DNA of 37,543 bases from Sphaerochaeta sp. UBA5849 (GCA_002432715.1 DJGJ01000042.1:1-37543); one strand, 5' to 3'. Counted from the stretch's first letter, positions 1 through 9,127 are shown. The notes: generated by a model from the letters alone, not told the origin. Numbers and translations are program-made.

Positions 1-34
1 GTTATTTTTGCACAATTCCTAAGCATGCTGGAGG

Positions 35-66
35 GGAGAAGATTCTACGCACGTAGGATCTTCTCC
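35..66 (-). terminator. Hairpin across the DUF2200 stop codon
   Basis: Bases 35-47 pair with 54-66 (arms GGAGAAGATTCTA and TAGGATCTTCTCC, one G-U type mismatch), and the pairing could run almost into the loop. The stop codon of the DUF2200 gene (45-47) lies inside the stem. No clear T-tract follows on the minus strand, so it may stabilise the mRNA 3' end rather than act as a canonical intrinsic terminator. Confidence 0.5.
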
Positions 67-395
67 ATTGCCTTCCCCTTGGCAAGCTCGTCGATGAGCT
101 TGTCCAAGTAGCGGATCTCTTTCATGATCGGGTCTTCGATCTGATCAAGGCGCACCCCGCAGACCGAACCGGTGATCTTGCTTCTCGCAGGGTTGGGAGA
201 CGGGCTTTGCCTGATGAATGTTTCGATAGTTGTCTCGTTCTTCACGTGCTCATCCAGCTGATCCCGGGTATAGCCGGTCAACCAACAGATGATGGTATCC
301 ACATCATCCTTGGTCCGCCCTTTCTTTTCTGCTTTCTGGATATAGAGCGGATAGACAGATGAAAAGCTCATTGCATAGATTCGATGTGGTGCCAT
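45..395 (-). CDS. DUF2200 family protein
   Basis: This 116-residue cytoplasmic protein matches DUF2200 over its full length. The N-terminal HRIYAMSFSSVYPLY block, the central WLTGYT segment, the NPARSKITGSVCGVR motif and the closing IRYLDKLIDELAKGKAMEKIL helix are all present. The family's function is unknown. A strong AGGAGG ribosome site stands seven bases before the ATG, which fixes the start. It lies 39 bp downstream of murR on the same strand and could be read through from it, but nothing in the sequence ties it to amino-sugar metabolism. Confidence 0.9.
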   Translation of the reverse strand: MAPHRIYAMSFSSVYPLYIQKAEKKGRTKDDVDTIICWLTGYTRDQLDEHVKNETTIETFIRQSPSPNPARSKITGSVCGVRLDQIEDPIMKEIRYLDKLIDELAKGKAMEKILRA

Positions 396-434
396 GGCAA
401 ACTCCTCCTGAATCCTATCCTGATGAGGATGTTG

Positions 435-1304
435 CTAATGCGTATGCCGATGGGTGGCAGCCATCGTTTGTTCAATGGCTTCAATGGAAGCATCAAGATT
501 TTTGGAAACCATCAAGGAATAGAGCATGTCGATGACTGCTAATTGATTGATACGCGATGTACTTGCGCCCTGGCGGTAAATTCGTTCAGAGGCAGGAACT
601 GGAATATGAATGCTGGAGAGCCGGCGGATGGTATTGTCACTATCCATTGTGAGTGAAATGATGGGTACTTTATTCTTTCGTAGTTGCTCTGCCGCAGCTT
701 TCATAGAGTCATTTTCTCCTGAATATGAGATAATGAATGCACAATCCTGCTGCTTGAGTGTAGATGCTGCAGTCAGCTGCAGATCGGTATCATGTGTATA
801 GAAAACAGGCAGTCCGAGCCGGACGAGTTTCTGCATAAAGTCAAAGGCAACGACTCCGGAAGCTCCAACGCCGAACAAGGCAGTAGACCGGGCTGACAAA
901 ATGGCATTCACCGCTTGTTCCAAGGAATCTCCATCAAGTGTTCTTTCAAGCGCTGTGAATGATTGTTGAAGCCGCTGAATGACCGAGTGAATTACTGCTG
1001 CTGGAGCTGTTTCGGACTCAAGCTCCAAATCAGGGACATACCGTTCATCATAGTTGTCAAACACATCACGTGCGAGCCTGATCTTGAAGTTGCTGAAACT
1101 GGAGAAATTGAGATGTTTGCAAAAACGAATAACTGCTGCTTGGCTGGACCCACTTTGCTTGGAAAGTTCTCGAACATTGAAGTGTAAGGTTTTTTTTGGT
1201 TCTCGAAGCACGTACGAAGCAACCTTCTTCTCTGAATCACTGAGACTGTCATAGTGTGCATTGATTTCAAATAGAGCGCCCTCGATCCGAACTTTCTCCT
1301 GCAT
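435..1304 (-). CDS. murR: MurR/RpiR-family transcriptional regulator
   Basis: The protein has 289 residues with the usual RpiR layout. An N-terminal HTH_6 domain (about residues 18-85, with SQAAVIRFCKHLNF as recognition helix) is followed by a C-terminal SIS phosphosugar-binding domain (about 125-255, with GVGASGVVAFDF and ISYSGEND). RpiR proteins sense sugar phosphates through the SIS domain. Lying 24 bp downstream of murQ and opposite anmK, the natural ligand would be MurNAc-6-phosphate, as for E. coli MurR; this is inference from context. GAAGGAAA precedes the ATG. Whether it represses or activates cannot be told from sequence. Confidence 0.88.
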   Translation of the reverse strand: MQEKVRIEGALFEINAHYDSLSDSEKKVASYVLREPKKTLHFNVRELSKQSGSSQAAVIRFCKHLNFSSFSNFKIRLARDVFDNYDERYVPDLELESETAPAAVIHSVIQRLQQSFTALERTLDGDSLEQAVNAILSARSTALFGVGASGVVAFDFMQKLVRLGLPVFYTHDTDLQLTAASTLKQQDCAFIISYSGENDSMKAAAEQLRKNKVPIISLTMDSDNTIRRLSSIHIPVPASERIYRQGASTSRINQLAVIDMLYSLMVSKNLDASIEAIEQTMAATHRHTH

Positions 1305-1328
1305 TTAGGTTTCCTTCTCTGAATAATT

Positions 1329-2264
1329 TTACTGGGAATGTTTTCCCTGATACAAGCGAATCATCTCTGAAATTGGTCCGCTTGATTGTTTTTCCAAAGC
1401 CAGTGCTGTTTCAGCATCAACACCAAGAAGAATCATCAGAATCGCAACCTTCGGTTTTTTCCCTGATTCATAAAAAGCTTGTACAGCCTCTGCTTCCGTA
1501 CAGCCAGTGGCTTGCTTGATGAGTCTCTTGGAGCGTTCCACCAGTTTCTGGTTCACCGGAGTCAAGTCAACCATCAGATTGTGATATACTTTTCCCAGTC
1601 GTATCATACTTGCCGTTGTAAGCATATTTAAGACCAACTTTTGGGCCGTACCTGCTTTGAGTCGGGTGGAACCTGTGATGATTTCAGGTCCGACATCCAG
1701 AAATACTGCATGGTCGGCTGCAGAGAAAGTTTTTGAATCCTTGTTGCAACTGATAGCTCCAACCACAGCTCCAAGGCTTTTTGCATATTCCATTGCACCT
1801 ATTACAAAAGGAGCCTGCCCTGAAGCTGTGATGCCAACCAGTACATCGTCGGAGGTGAACTTGATGGCTTCAAGTGCGCTCACTCCTGCCTGCCTATCAT
1901 CTTCGGCATTCTCGATGGAACGAGTCAAGGCATCCCTTCCTCCGGCAATGATTCCCTGAACCATTGTCATTGGGACGCCAAAGGTAGGGGGACATTCCGA
2001 GGCATCAAGAACTCCCAACCTGCCTGAAGTCCCTGCTCCGATGTAGACCAACTTTCCCCCATTTTTAAAAGATTCAACAATATCATTTACCAATGCTTCA
2101 ATGACATGTAGTTGCTTTTCCACTGCATACGGAACTGTTTTATCCTCATTGTTCATGATTTGAAGGATACGAAACACGGAGAGTTCATCTATATTTGAGG
2201 AATTGTGGTTGCACTGTTCGGTGGTTAGCTGACCTAATTCTTCTTGTGTGATCGGTATATCCAT
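1329..2264 (-). CDS. murQ: N-acetylmuramic acid 6-phosphate etherase
   Basis: MurQ splits the D-lactyl ether of MurNAc-6-phosphate to give GlcNAc-6-phosphate and D-lactate, the step joining murein recycling to amino-sugar metabolism. The 311-residue length is typical. The SIS-fold signature YIGAGTSGRLGVLDASECPP (about residues 74-93) contains Glu90. Glu121 in the SIENAEDD stretch matches the second catalytic Glu (E. coli Glu83 and Glu114). The VDLTPVNQKL block and a C-terminal helical subdomain are present. AAGGGGAT precedes the ATG. It is the first gene of the minus-strand unit murQ-murR and faces anmK, whose product makes its substrate. Confidence 0.97.
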   Translation of the reverse strand: MDIPITQEELGQLTTEQCNHNSSNIDELSVFRILQIMNNEDKTVPYAVEKQLHVIEALVNDIVESFKNGGKLVYIGAGTSGRLGVLDASECPPTFGVPMTMVQGIIAGGRDALTRSIENAEDDRQAGVSALEAIKFTSDDVLVGITASGQAPFVIGAMEYAKSLGAVVGAISCNKDSKTFSAADHAVFLDVGPEIITGSTRLKAGTAQKLVLNMLTTASMIRLGKVYHNLMVDLTPVNQKLVERSKRLIKQATGCTEAEAVQAFYESGKKPKVAILMILLGVDAETALALEKQSSGPISEMIRLYQGKHSQ

Positions 2265-2313
2265 TGTGTAAAATCCCCTTCAGGTGGATATTGAATAATT
2301 TTGTTATGGTTTT

Positions 2314-2342
2314 ACTGTACCATTTCAGACCGATGATGTAAA
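2314..2342 (-). promoter_or_regulatory. Predicted murQ-murR promoter
   Basis: On the minus strand a TTTACA -35 box (2337-2342) and a TACAGT -10 box (2314-2319) are separated by exactly 17 bp. The implied 5' leader is about 43 nt, with AAGGGGAT before the murQ ATG. Assigned by consensus only. Confidence 0.5.
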
Positions 2343-2392
2343 GAAATATTATTTTAAAAACATTTGCGTTTTGAAATATTGTGCCATATACT
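2343..2392 (+). promoter_or_regulatory. anmK operon promoter and candidate MurR site
   Basis: A TATACT -10 box (2387-2392) stands 17 bp after a weak TTGCGT -35 (2364-2369). The octamer GAAATATT occurs twice as a direct repeat (2343-2350 and 2373-2380), and AAATATTATTT (2344-2354) is a perfect short palindrome. These AT-rich repeats between the divergent murQ and anmK promoters are the best candidate binding sites for the RpiR regulator. The base composition makes chance matches likely. A -10 here also rules out the GTG at 2381 as anmK start. Confidence 0.4.
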
Positions 2393-2413
2393 ATCCGTGA
2401 TGGGGATAGGCAT

Positions 2414-3643
2414 ATGAATCAGATGGATTTTCTTCAGTCGTATCGCAGTCGTTTGAACCACAAGCTTATAGGACTTATGTCAGGAACATCTTTGGATGGT
2501 GTGGATGCAGTGCTGGTCTGTATCGAGACCGATGAGAACGGTACTACTACCCGGATTACTCTGGAAGATCAAGTATCCATTCCCTATACCAAGGAAATGA
2601 AAGAACTCGTGAGCAGGTTATGTGTGCCCGGAACTTCAGATATCAACGATATAACGTTGGCTCATAGCGGTATCGCCTACTGGAATGCAGAAGCAGTCAA
2701 TATGCTTATCAAACACAGCAACATAAGCCGAACGGCTGTCGATGCTGTGTGCATGCATGGGCAGACGGTTTGGCATGCACCGAACCCCCAATCTTTTCCG
2801 GGACCGTCAGGAGTTTTGGAAGTGACTGGCACGTTGCAACTCGGGAACCCTCAATATGTAGCATCCCTTACCCGGCTGCCCGTAATTTCTGACTTTCGTT
2901 CTGCTGATATGGCCGCAGGAGGCCAAGGGGCTCCGTTGGCTCCCTATATCGACTATCTATTGTTCCATCAGAAGGGCAAAGGTGTGGCTGTGCAAAATAT
3001 CGGAGGTATCGGTAATGTTACGGTGCTTCCACTCGGAGGAAGACCCAAAGATGTTTTTGCATTTGATACCGGTCCTGGCAATATGATTATTGACCAGCTT
3101 GTAGCCTTGCATACAAAGCAGCAAAAGCAATTTGATGAAGGAGGGGCGATTGCAGCCTCAGGTAGGGTGTGTGAAACATTACTTGCTACCTTACTTGAAG
3201 ATTCCTATTTTGCAAAATGTCCCCCAAAAAGTACAGGGCGTGAAGTATATGGACAAGAATTCACCAGACAATTGCTTCAGAAGGCGGCAGCTTTACAGCT
3301 CTCTTTCGAGGATACTGTAGCAACAGCCACGGCATTTACTGCTCGTTCAATCGTCCAATCATATAAGGATTTCGTTTTACCTGTTACAGCCCTGCATACT
3401 GTAATTGTCAGTGGTGGTGGAGCACGCAACAAGACGCTACTCTCTATGATTCGACGCTACTTAGGTGAAGGTGTCGAGGTTGCTGTATCAGATGATTTTG
3501 GCATTCCCGACCAAGCTCGTGAAGCCATGGCTTTTGCTTTAATGGGTCACGAGTCCTTACTCGGTCGGCCTTCGAACCTGCCTGCAGTAACCGGTGCTAA
3601 AGAGCCCGTAGTGCTGGGTACAATTACCATGCAACAGCTCTGA
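2414..3643 (+). CDS. anmK: Anhydro-N-acetylmuramic acid kinase
   Basis: AnmK hydrolyses the 1,6-anhydro bond of anhydroMurNAc and phosphorylates O6, giving MurNAc-6-phosphate for MurQ. The protein has 409 residues from this ATG. Motifs include the ASKHA-fold phosphate loop GLMSGTSLDGVDA (residues 20-32), the ADMAAGGQGAPLAPYIDYL segment with the catalytic Asp, GGIGNVT, FDTGPGN, and the late VSGGGARN. The reading frame is open to 2381, but the predicted -10 box overlaps that region and GGGGATAGG stands just before 2414, so 2414 is preferred. It heads a plus-strand operon. Its presence implies that anhydro-muropeptides from lytic transglycosylases are an expected substrate. Confidence 0.95.
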   Translation: MNQMDFLQSYRSRLNHKLIGLMSGTSLDGVDAVLVCIETDENGTTTRITLEDQVSIPYTKEMKELVSRLCVPGTSDINDITLAHSGIAYWNAEAVNMLIKHSNISRTAVDAVCMHGQTVWHAPNPQSFPGPSGVLEVTGTLQLGNPQYVASLTRLPVISDFRSADMAAGGQGAPLAPYIDYLLFHQKGKGVAVQNIGGIGNVTVLPLGGRPKDVFAFDTGPGNMIIDQLVALHTKQQKQFDEGGAIAASGRVCETLLATLLEDSYFAKCPPKSTGREVYGQEFTRQLLQKAAALQLSFEDTVATATAFTARSIVQSYKDFVLPVTALHTVIVSGGGARNKTLLSMIRRYLGEGVEVAVSDDFGIPDQAREAMAFALMGHESLLGRPSNLPAVTGAKEPVVLGTITMQQL

Positions 3644-3680
3644 TGTATGTCAGATGAGTATCATTTCATAGGAGTTAACG

Positions 3681-5228
3681 ATGAAGAAACGCAATCTGTT
3701 CGTATTGTGCACTGTACTGGTAGTCCTGGTCGCAGTCTCTTCTGCTTTTGCTGCCGGTGTAGCCGAACAGGCTCCAGCTGCCCAGAAGTCTCAGACCTTG
3801 ACAATCGGGGTGAGTCAGGAAGCAGTAGGCTTGGACCCACATATCGTAACGGCATTCTCCTCGATGCGTCGTTTGGATTTGCTGTACAATCGTTTGGTAC
3901 GTCTCGATGAAAACATGCAGGTGGTACCTGACTTGGCAGAGTCATGGGAGATTCCCAACAATCTGACCTACATTTTCCACTTGAGAAAGGGAGTCAAATT
4001 CCATAACGGAAGGGAAATGACTGCCGACGATGTAAAGTATTCACTCGAGCGAGTCCTCGATCCGGCTACAGCTTCTCCCGGACGTTCTTACATCTCCACC
4101 ATCTCCAAGATTGAGGTTGTGGATGCATACACTGTCAAGTTGACACTTTCCTCACCTCTTGCGTCCCTCCTGGATGCACTTACTTCAAACAATATTTCCA
4201 TCGTACCTCGTGAAGCGGTGCAGGAGCATGGAAATCTTCAGCGTGTTGCAGTCGGCACCGGGCCGTATATGCTCAAAGAATGGGTGGTGGACAACTCTAT
4301 GACGCTGGTAAAAAACCCCAACTACTTTGAAGCAGGATTGCCCAAGAGCGACCAGGTAATATTCCGGGTTATCCCTGAAGAAGCTTCCCTGTATGCGGGT
4401 GTTCGCTCCGGGAACTTGGATTTAGCTACCATTAATGATGGGGCAACCATTCGACAAGCTAAGGCAGACAAGAACGTAGTTGTCATGAGCAAGCCGGGCA
4501 TGAACGTTCGTGTTTTCAGTTTCAACAACCAGAAGAAGCCCTTTGATGATATCCGCGTTCGTCAGGCTGTCGCTCTTGCACTCAATCGATCTGAAATCTT
4601 GACCATGGCCGAATATGGTATGGGTGCTACAACGGGTCCGATTCCCATCTCCGCCAAGGTATGGGCGATTCCTCCTGACCAACTCCCTCTTGGAAAGACC
4701 GACTATGCAAAAGCAAAACAATTGCTGGCTGATGCGGGATATCCTAATGGATTTGCCTTCGATATCGTGTGTTCCTCAACCTATGAAGGGGGGTTGGCTG
4801 TGGCACAGGTGATTCAGAATCAGCTGAAGAACATCGGGCTTACCGCAAATCTGGACGTTGTGGAATGGGGCAATTACATCGATCGTTGGGCGAAGCGTGA
4901 CTTTGCCACCATGGTTGAACTGCGTGGTGGAAGCAGTGAGCCTGACCGATTCCTGTATAGATCGCTGCACAGCACCGGTGGTGTCAACAATTTCATGTTC
5001 AAGGACGCAGAAACCGATGCGCTGCTTGAGTTGGGTAGGGAACAAACCGATCCAGCCCAAAGAAAAGCCACATACGACAAGGTGCAGGTGGTGTTGAGCG
5101 AAAAAGCTCCGCTGGTATTTCTCTATAGTCCGAACGAGAACCAGGTTACCAGTCCGTATGTCGAAGGTTTCAAGCAAATCGGTAATGGCAGTCTCTACTA
5201 TGTGACCCATGCCCAGGTAATCAAGTAA
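3681..5228 (+). CDS. Peptide ABC transporter substrate-binding protein (SBP_bac_5)
   Basis: This 515-residue periplasmic binding protein belongs to the DppA/OppA/MppA family. It starts with a Sec signal peptide (hydrophobic core about residues 5-22, likely cut after AFA). There is no lipobox Cys, so it is soluble in the periplasm rather than lipidated. Family marks are DLAESWEI, the FHLRKGVKFHNGREMTADDVKYSLERV block (about 95-120), GTGPYMLKEW and the DIRVRQAVALALNR block. GGAG precedes the ATG. Between anmK and the permeases the likely cargo is murein peptides or muropeptides, as with MppA; that specificity is inferred from neighbours only. Confidence 0.93.
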   Translation: MKKRNLFVLCTVLVVLVAVSSAFAAGVAEQAPAAQKSQTLTIGVSQEAVGLDPHIVTAFSSMRRLDLLYNRLVRLDENMQVVPDLAESWEIPNNLTYIFHLRKGVKFHNGREMTADDVKYSLERVLDPATASPGRSYISTISKIEVVDAYTVKLTLSSPLASLLDALTSNNISIVPREAVQEHGNLQRVAVGTGPYMLKEWVVDNSMTLVKNPNYFEAGLPKSDQVIFRVIPEEASLYAGVRSGNLDLATINDGATIRQAKADKNVVVMSKPGMNVRVFSFNNQKKPFDDIRVRQAVALALNRSEILTMAEYGMGATTGPIPISAKVWAIPPDQLPLGKTDYAKAKQLLADAGYPNGFAFDIVCSSTYEGGLAVAQVIQNQLKNIGLTANLDVVEWGNYIDRWAKRDFATMVELRGGSSEPDRFLYRSLHSTGGVNNFMFKDAETDALLELGREQTDPAQRKATYDKVQVVLSEKAPLVFLYSPNENQVTSPYVEGFKQIGNGSLYYVTHAQVIK

Positions 5229-5241
5229 CAATTGCTACTGT

Positions 5242-5263
5242 ACTCCTCCCTCCGGGGAGGAGT
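5242..5263 (+). terminator. Intercistronic hairpin after the binding-protein gene
   Basis: ACTCCTCCC (5242-5250) pairs perfectly with GGGAGGAGT (5255-5263) around a TCCG loop, 13 bp after the binding-protein stop. There is no T-tract, so it more likely protects the upstream mRNA or partly attenuates it, which would raise binding-protein expression over the permeases. Confidence 0.6.
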
Positions 5264-5292
5264 CTCTCCACTTTATTGTACTGAGGTGTTTC

Positions 5293-6255
5293 GTGGGAAA
5301 ATACATTATAAAAAGACTGCTCTCTCTTGTACCTGTCCTTATCGGGGTTTCCTTGATTGTCTTCTTCCTGGTTCGAATGATTCCTGGTTCTGCATTGCAA
5401 ATGTATATGGGAACACAAGTTGAGGCAACCCCCGAGCAAATGGAAGAGCTCAAGCGATTGTTCGGAGAAGATAAACCAATTCCAGTCTTGTATATTGAGT
5501 GGGTAGGGGATTTGCTGAAAGGAGATTTCGGATATTCCCTGAGAACCGGCCGGCCTGTATTGCCTGATATTCTCAATCGGCTTCCCATCAGTCTCGAGCT
5601 GACTTTGTATTCGCTTATTCTGGCTCTTCTCATCGGAATCCCGTTGGGAGTGCTTTCTTCCTTGCGTCAAAACACTTTTGGGGATTTTTTCAATAGGGTT
5701 GTCGGGCTTATCGGCCTTTCCTTGCCGCAATTCTGGCTTGCTGCATTAATGGTAATAGCATTTTCAAATTCTCAAGGCTGGATACCGATGGGCAATTATG
5801 TCAGCTTATTGGAGAATCCTCTCAAGAATTTGAAAATGTTCTTCCTCCCTTCCCTTGCCATTGGGTTTGGATTTGCAGCCGTGGTCATGCGGTATACCAG
5901 AAACAGCATGCTTGAGGTATTGCAGATGGACTATGTAAGGACAGCAAGAGCAAAGGGGCTTCCATACCGCAAGGTTATCATTGTTCATGCTTTGAAGAAT
6001 GCAATCCTCCCTGTTATTACGGTAACGGGATTCAATGCAGGTTACCTGCTCGGAGGATCGATAGTAATCGAGGAAGTGTTTGCATTGCCCGGTATGGGAC
6101 GGCTTGCCCTCTATGCCATCAACCAACGTGATTACCCTGTCATCCAGGCAATCGTGCTTGTGATAGCAACCCTCTTTGTGTTGGTCAACTTGATTACCGA
6201 TCTGGTGTATGCATTGGCAGACCCCAGAATCCGTCTGGTCGATGAGAAGAGGTGA
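5293..6255 (+). CDS. Peptide ABC transporter permease, DppB type
   Basis: This 320-residue inner-membrane permease has six predicted membrane spans. The N-terminal KYIIKRLLSLVPVLIGVSLIVF segment is diagnostic of DppB/OppB. The cytoplasmic EAA loop (DYVRTARAKGLPYRKVIIVHALKNA, about residues 213-237) docks to the ATPases, and GSIVIEEVFALPGMGRL follows as usual. Translation starts at a GTG with GAGGTG eight bases upstream. It pairs with the next gene to form the channel and follows the hairpin at 5242-5263. Confidence 0.94.
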   Translation: MGKYIIKRLLSLVPVLIGVSLIVFFLVRMIPGSALQMYMGTQVEATPEQMEELKRLFGEDKPIPVLYIEWVGDLLKGDFGYSLRTGRPVLPDILNRLPISLELTLYSLILALLIGIPLGVLSSLRQNTFGDFFNRVVGLIGLSLPQFWLAALMVIAFSNSQGWIPMGNYVSLLENPLKNLKMFFLPSLAIGFGFAAVVMRYTRNSMLEVLQMDYVRTARAKGLPYRKVIIVHALKNAILPVITVTGFNAGYLLGGSIVIEEVFALPGMGRLALYAINQRDYPVIQAIVLVIATLFVLVNLITDLVYALADPRIRLVDEKR

Positions 6256-6259
6256 TGGT

Positions 6260-7096
6260 ATGAAGACTCCACGATTGTTGCGTAATAAAATCGCTGTTGC
6301 TGGACTCGTGCTGATAGTGCTCTATCTGCTTATAAGCGTTGTCTCATTATTCTGGCTGCCGTTCGATCCCCTGAATATGGACGCAGAGCAGATTTTACAG
6401 CCACCTTCGTTCGTTACAGGACACTTGTTTGGGACTGATGAATTTGGTCGAGATATTCTATCGCGTATCATGAAAGGAACCTCGGTTTCCTTCATCATCA
6501 GTGTCAGTGCAACTGCTTTAGGAGCTCTGATTGGTATTTTCATGGGGGTGTGGGCAGGCTATCTCGGTGGAAAAGCGGATAATATCATTATGAGGATTGC
6601 AGATATCCTCTTCTCTTTTCCATCTTTGTTGCTTGCAATTTTCATTATGGCAATTCTGGGTGAGCATACGTACAACGTAGTGCTTGCAATCGGTATAGTC
6701 TATATTCCTCAATTTGCAAGAATCAGTCGAGGTTCAATCATTGCGTTGAAAGGGAATGAGTTCATCAGGGCCGCCAAATCAAATGGGGCTGGAAGAACCT
6801 ATATCCTCATTCATCATCTGCTGCCCAATATTACCGCTCCGCTCATCGTACAGATATCGCTGTCACTCTCTACTGCCATATTGCTTGAGTCCGCATTGAG
6901 CTTCCTGGGATTGGGGGTTCAGCCTCCTAATCCCTCTTGGGGGAATATGCTCAGTAGTGCACGCAAGGTCATGATGTTTGCACCTTGGACTGCGGTATAT
7001 CCCGGACTGGCTATTGTTTTGTTGGTGCTCGGATTCAACCTGTTAGGAGATGGATTGAGAGATATTCTTGATCCACGGCTCCGTAATGTTCGATGA
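6260..7096 (+). CDS. Peptide ABC transporter permease, DppC type
   Basis: This is the second channel subunit, 278 residues from the ATG at 6260. An AGAGGTGAT ribosome site stands immediately before it and the previous stop is four bases away. It has the DppC/OppC signatures: an N-terminal membrane helix, HLFGTDEFGRDILSRI (about residues 50-65), GVWAGYLGGKADNIIMRIADI, the EAA loop EFIRAAKSNGAGRTYILIHHLLPN, and SALSFLGLGVQPPNPSWGNML near the end. It ends in an ATGA overlap with a possible upstream start of the next gene. Confidence 0.94.
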   Translation: MKTPRLLRNKIAVAGLVLIVLYLLISVVSLFWLPFDPLNMDAEQILQPPSFVTGHLFGTDEFGRDILSRIMKGTSVSFIISVSATALGALIGIFMGVWAGYLGGKADNIIMRIADILFSFPSLLLAIFIMAILGEHTYNVVLAIGIVYIPQFARISRGSIIALKGNEFIRAAKSNGAGRTYILIHHLLPNITAPLIVQISLSLSTAILLESALSFLGLGVQPPNPSWGNMLSSARKVMMFAPWTAVYPGLAIVLLVLGFNLLGDGLRDILDPRLRNVR

Positions 7097-7107
7097 GGAA
7101 TGTGAGA

Positions 7108-8118
7108 ATGAAAGAATCCCCAATTTTGCAGGTGCAAGCGTTGATGACGGAGTTCAAGACCGAGCGTGGCATTGTCAATGCCGTGAACAAGGTCTCCTTC
7201 GATGTTGGACGAGGTCAGACTCTGGGAATCGTGGGAGAGTCGGGTTCTGGAAAATCCGTCACCAATCTCTCCATTCTCCGCTTGATCGAATACCCGCCAG
7301 GACGTATTACCGGTGGAAAGGTGCTATTTCATGGCAAAGATTTGCTGGATGCTACGGAGCAAGAGATGCTGGGTATTCGAGGCAAACATATTTCCATGAT
7401 TTTTCAGGATCCTTTGACTTCCCTCAATCCGGTGATAAAAATCTGGAAGCAAATTGCCGAGGCTTTGATGCTTCACCAGGGGATGAAGAAAAAGGAAGCA
7501 AAGAAGCAAGCAATAGAGTTGTTGCGGATTATTGGTATTCCAGATCCCCAAATGCGGGCGGAGTGTTATCCGCATCAATTTTCGGGAGGAATGCGCCAGC
7601 GTGTCATGATTGCCATGGCCTTGTCCTGCAATCCGGATATTCTCATTGCCGATGAGCCGACTACCGCTTTGGATGTGACAATCCAGGCACAGATTCTCGA
7701 TCTCATCCGTACCAGGCGAGATGATCAACAGACGGCAGTAATCATGATTACCCATGATTTGGGGGTCATTGCAGAGATGTGCGACCAAGTCTGTGTGATG
7801 TATGCTGGTCGTATTGTAGAGCGTGCTGATGTATTCGATTTGTTTCAATCGCCCAAGCATCCATACACACAGGGCTTGCTTGACTCTATTCCTCGATTGG
7901 ATCGGACCGGTGCTGAAAGGTTGCACTCCATCAAGGGCTCTCCACCCGATTTGCTTCACCTTCCCCAAGGTTGTCCCTTCAAGGAACGCTGTGATAAGGC
8001 CATGAGTCGTTGTGCTATCGAGTTGCCTCCCGAGCTTACACTCATCGGATCCTCCAATCCAAGAAAGGTTGCTTGTTGGTTGTATGCAGAAAAGGAGGAA
8101 GTCGATGCAAACGCGTGA
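7108..8118 (+). CDS. Peptide ABC transporter ATPase, DppD type
   Basis: This ATPase energises the importer. It carries Walker A GESGSGKS, Q-loop FQDPLTSLNP, signature FSGGMRQRV, Walker B ILIADEPT, and the H-loop His in MITHDLG. A C-terminal oligopeptide/HPY extension carries the cysteine cluster CPFKERC followed by two more Cys, typical of DppD/DppF. A start at 7093 overlaps the previous stop (ATGA) but has no ribosome site. GAGGA at 7095-7099 is eight bases from the ATG at 7108, so 7108 is preferred (336 residues). Confidence 0.93.
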   Translation: MKESPILQVQALMTEFKTERGIVNAVNKVSFDVGRGQTLGIVGESGSGKSVTNLSILRLIEYPPGRITGGKVLFHGKDLLDATEQEMLGIRGKHISMIFQDPLTSLNPVIKIWKQIAEALMLHQGMKKKEAKKQAIELLRIIGIPDPQMRAECYPHQFSGGMRQRVMIAMALSCNPDILIADEPTTALDVTIQAQILDLIRTRRDDQQTAVIMITHDLGVIAEMCDQVCVMYAGRIVERADVFDLFQSPKHPYTQGLLDSIPRLDRTGAERLHSIKGSPPDLLHLPQGCPFKERCDKAMSRCAIELPPELTLIGSSNPRKVACWLYAEKEEVDANA

Positions 8119-9127
8119 AACACTCTTGGAAATCAAGGATCTCAAGGTTCATTTTCCCATAGAGAAAGGTCTGCTCTTCAAGAAGGATGTAGGTTCGGTT
8201 CGTGCTGTCGATGGTATCTCTTTTTCCGTATATAAAGGTGAGTCCTTGGGCCTTGTCGGGGAGTCGGGTTGTGGTAAATCCACGACCATCATGGCTCTTG
8301 CACGGCTTGAACGCATAACAAGCGGACAAGTTTGGTTCGAAGGCAAGGATTTGGCAACGCTGAATGCGGAGCAGCTGATACAAGCCCGCAAGGATTTCCA
8401 AATCATTTTCCAAGATCCTTACTCTTCTCTTGATCCTCGTATGCGTGTCATCGATATTGTTGCAGAACCCATGCGTATTTATACAAAAAAAGCCATTCTT
8501 ACGCTGACGGAAAAGGAAATTGAGGAGAAAGCATTGGGCTTGCTGGATAAGTGTGGTTTGCCTGCTTCCTATGCCAAACGATATCCTCATGAGTTTTCTG
8601 GTGGACAGCGGCAACGAATTGGAATTGCCCGTGCCCTGTCGCTTGGCCCGAAGCTTATTCTCGCCGATGAACCTGTAAGTGCCTTGGATGTATCCATCCA
8701 ATCACAGATCCTGAATTTGCTGAAAGACCTGCAAAAGGAATTTGATCTTACTTTTATATTCATCGCTCACGATCTGTCAGTGGTTGAATATTTTTGCAAT
8801 AGGGTTGCAGTAATGTATTTGGGAAATATCGTCGAGATGGCGCCTTCCCATGAACTGTATGTAAATCCAATGCATCCATACACGAAAGCGTTGCTTTCAG
8901 CAGTTCCGATTCCTGATCCTGTTGCAGCAAGGACACGAAAGCGCTTGATTCTCAAAGGCGATGTACCTTCTCCCAGTATAGTGCGTCCTGGCTGCCCATT
9001 CTATGAGCGGTGTCACAAGGCCATGCCTATCTGTGAGAAGCAAAAACCTGCTTTGCTTGGAGCAGAAGCAGGGCATCAGGTTGCATGCTTTCTCTATGAA
9101 AATATACAAGGCGGTGAGCATGCTTAA
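8105..9127 (+). CDS. Peptide ABC transporter ATPase, DppF type
   Basis: This is the second ATPase, 340 residues, completing the five-gene importer. Motifs are Walker A GESGCGKST, FQDPYSSLDPRM, FSGGQRQRIGIARAL, Walker B LILADEPVSALDVS and FIAHDLSVV, with a C-terminal cysteine cluster around CPFYERC. AAGGAGGAA before the ATG at 8105 sets the start, which overlaps the preceding gene by 14 bp. Its own stop overlaps the epimerase start, so the genes are translationally coupled. Confidence 0.94.
   Translation: MQTRETLLEIKDLKVHFPIEKGLLFKKDVGSVRAVDGISFSVYKGESLGLVGESGCGKSTTIMALARLERITSGQVWFEGKDLATLNAEQLIQARKDFQIIFQDPYSSLDPRMRVIDIVAEPMRIYTKKAILTLTEKEIEEKALGLLDKCGLPASYAKRYPHEFSGGQRQRIGIARALSLGPKLILADEPVSALDVSIQSQILNLLKDLQKEFDLTFIFIAHDLSVVEYFCNRVAVMYLGNIVEMAPSHELYVNPMHPYTKALLSAVPIPDPVAARTRKRLILKGDVPSPSIVRPGCPFYERCHKAMPICEKQKPALLGAEAGHQVACFLYENIQGGEHA

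Noticed and set aside
2381..2413. Earlier GTG start for anmK
   Set aside because: It overlaps the predicted -10 box and has no ribosome site, whereas 2414 follows GGGGATAGG and gives a normal-length protein.
6209..6259. Earlier in-frame start for the DppC-type permease
   Set aside because: It lies inside the previous gene without a ribosome site; the ATG at 6260 is well placed after AGAGGTGAT.
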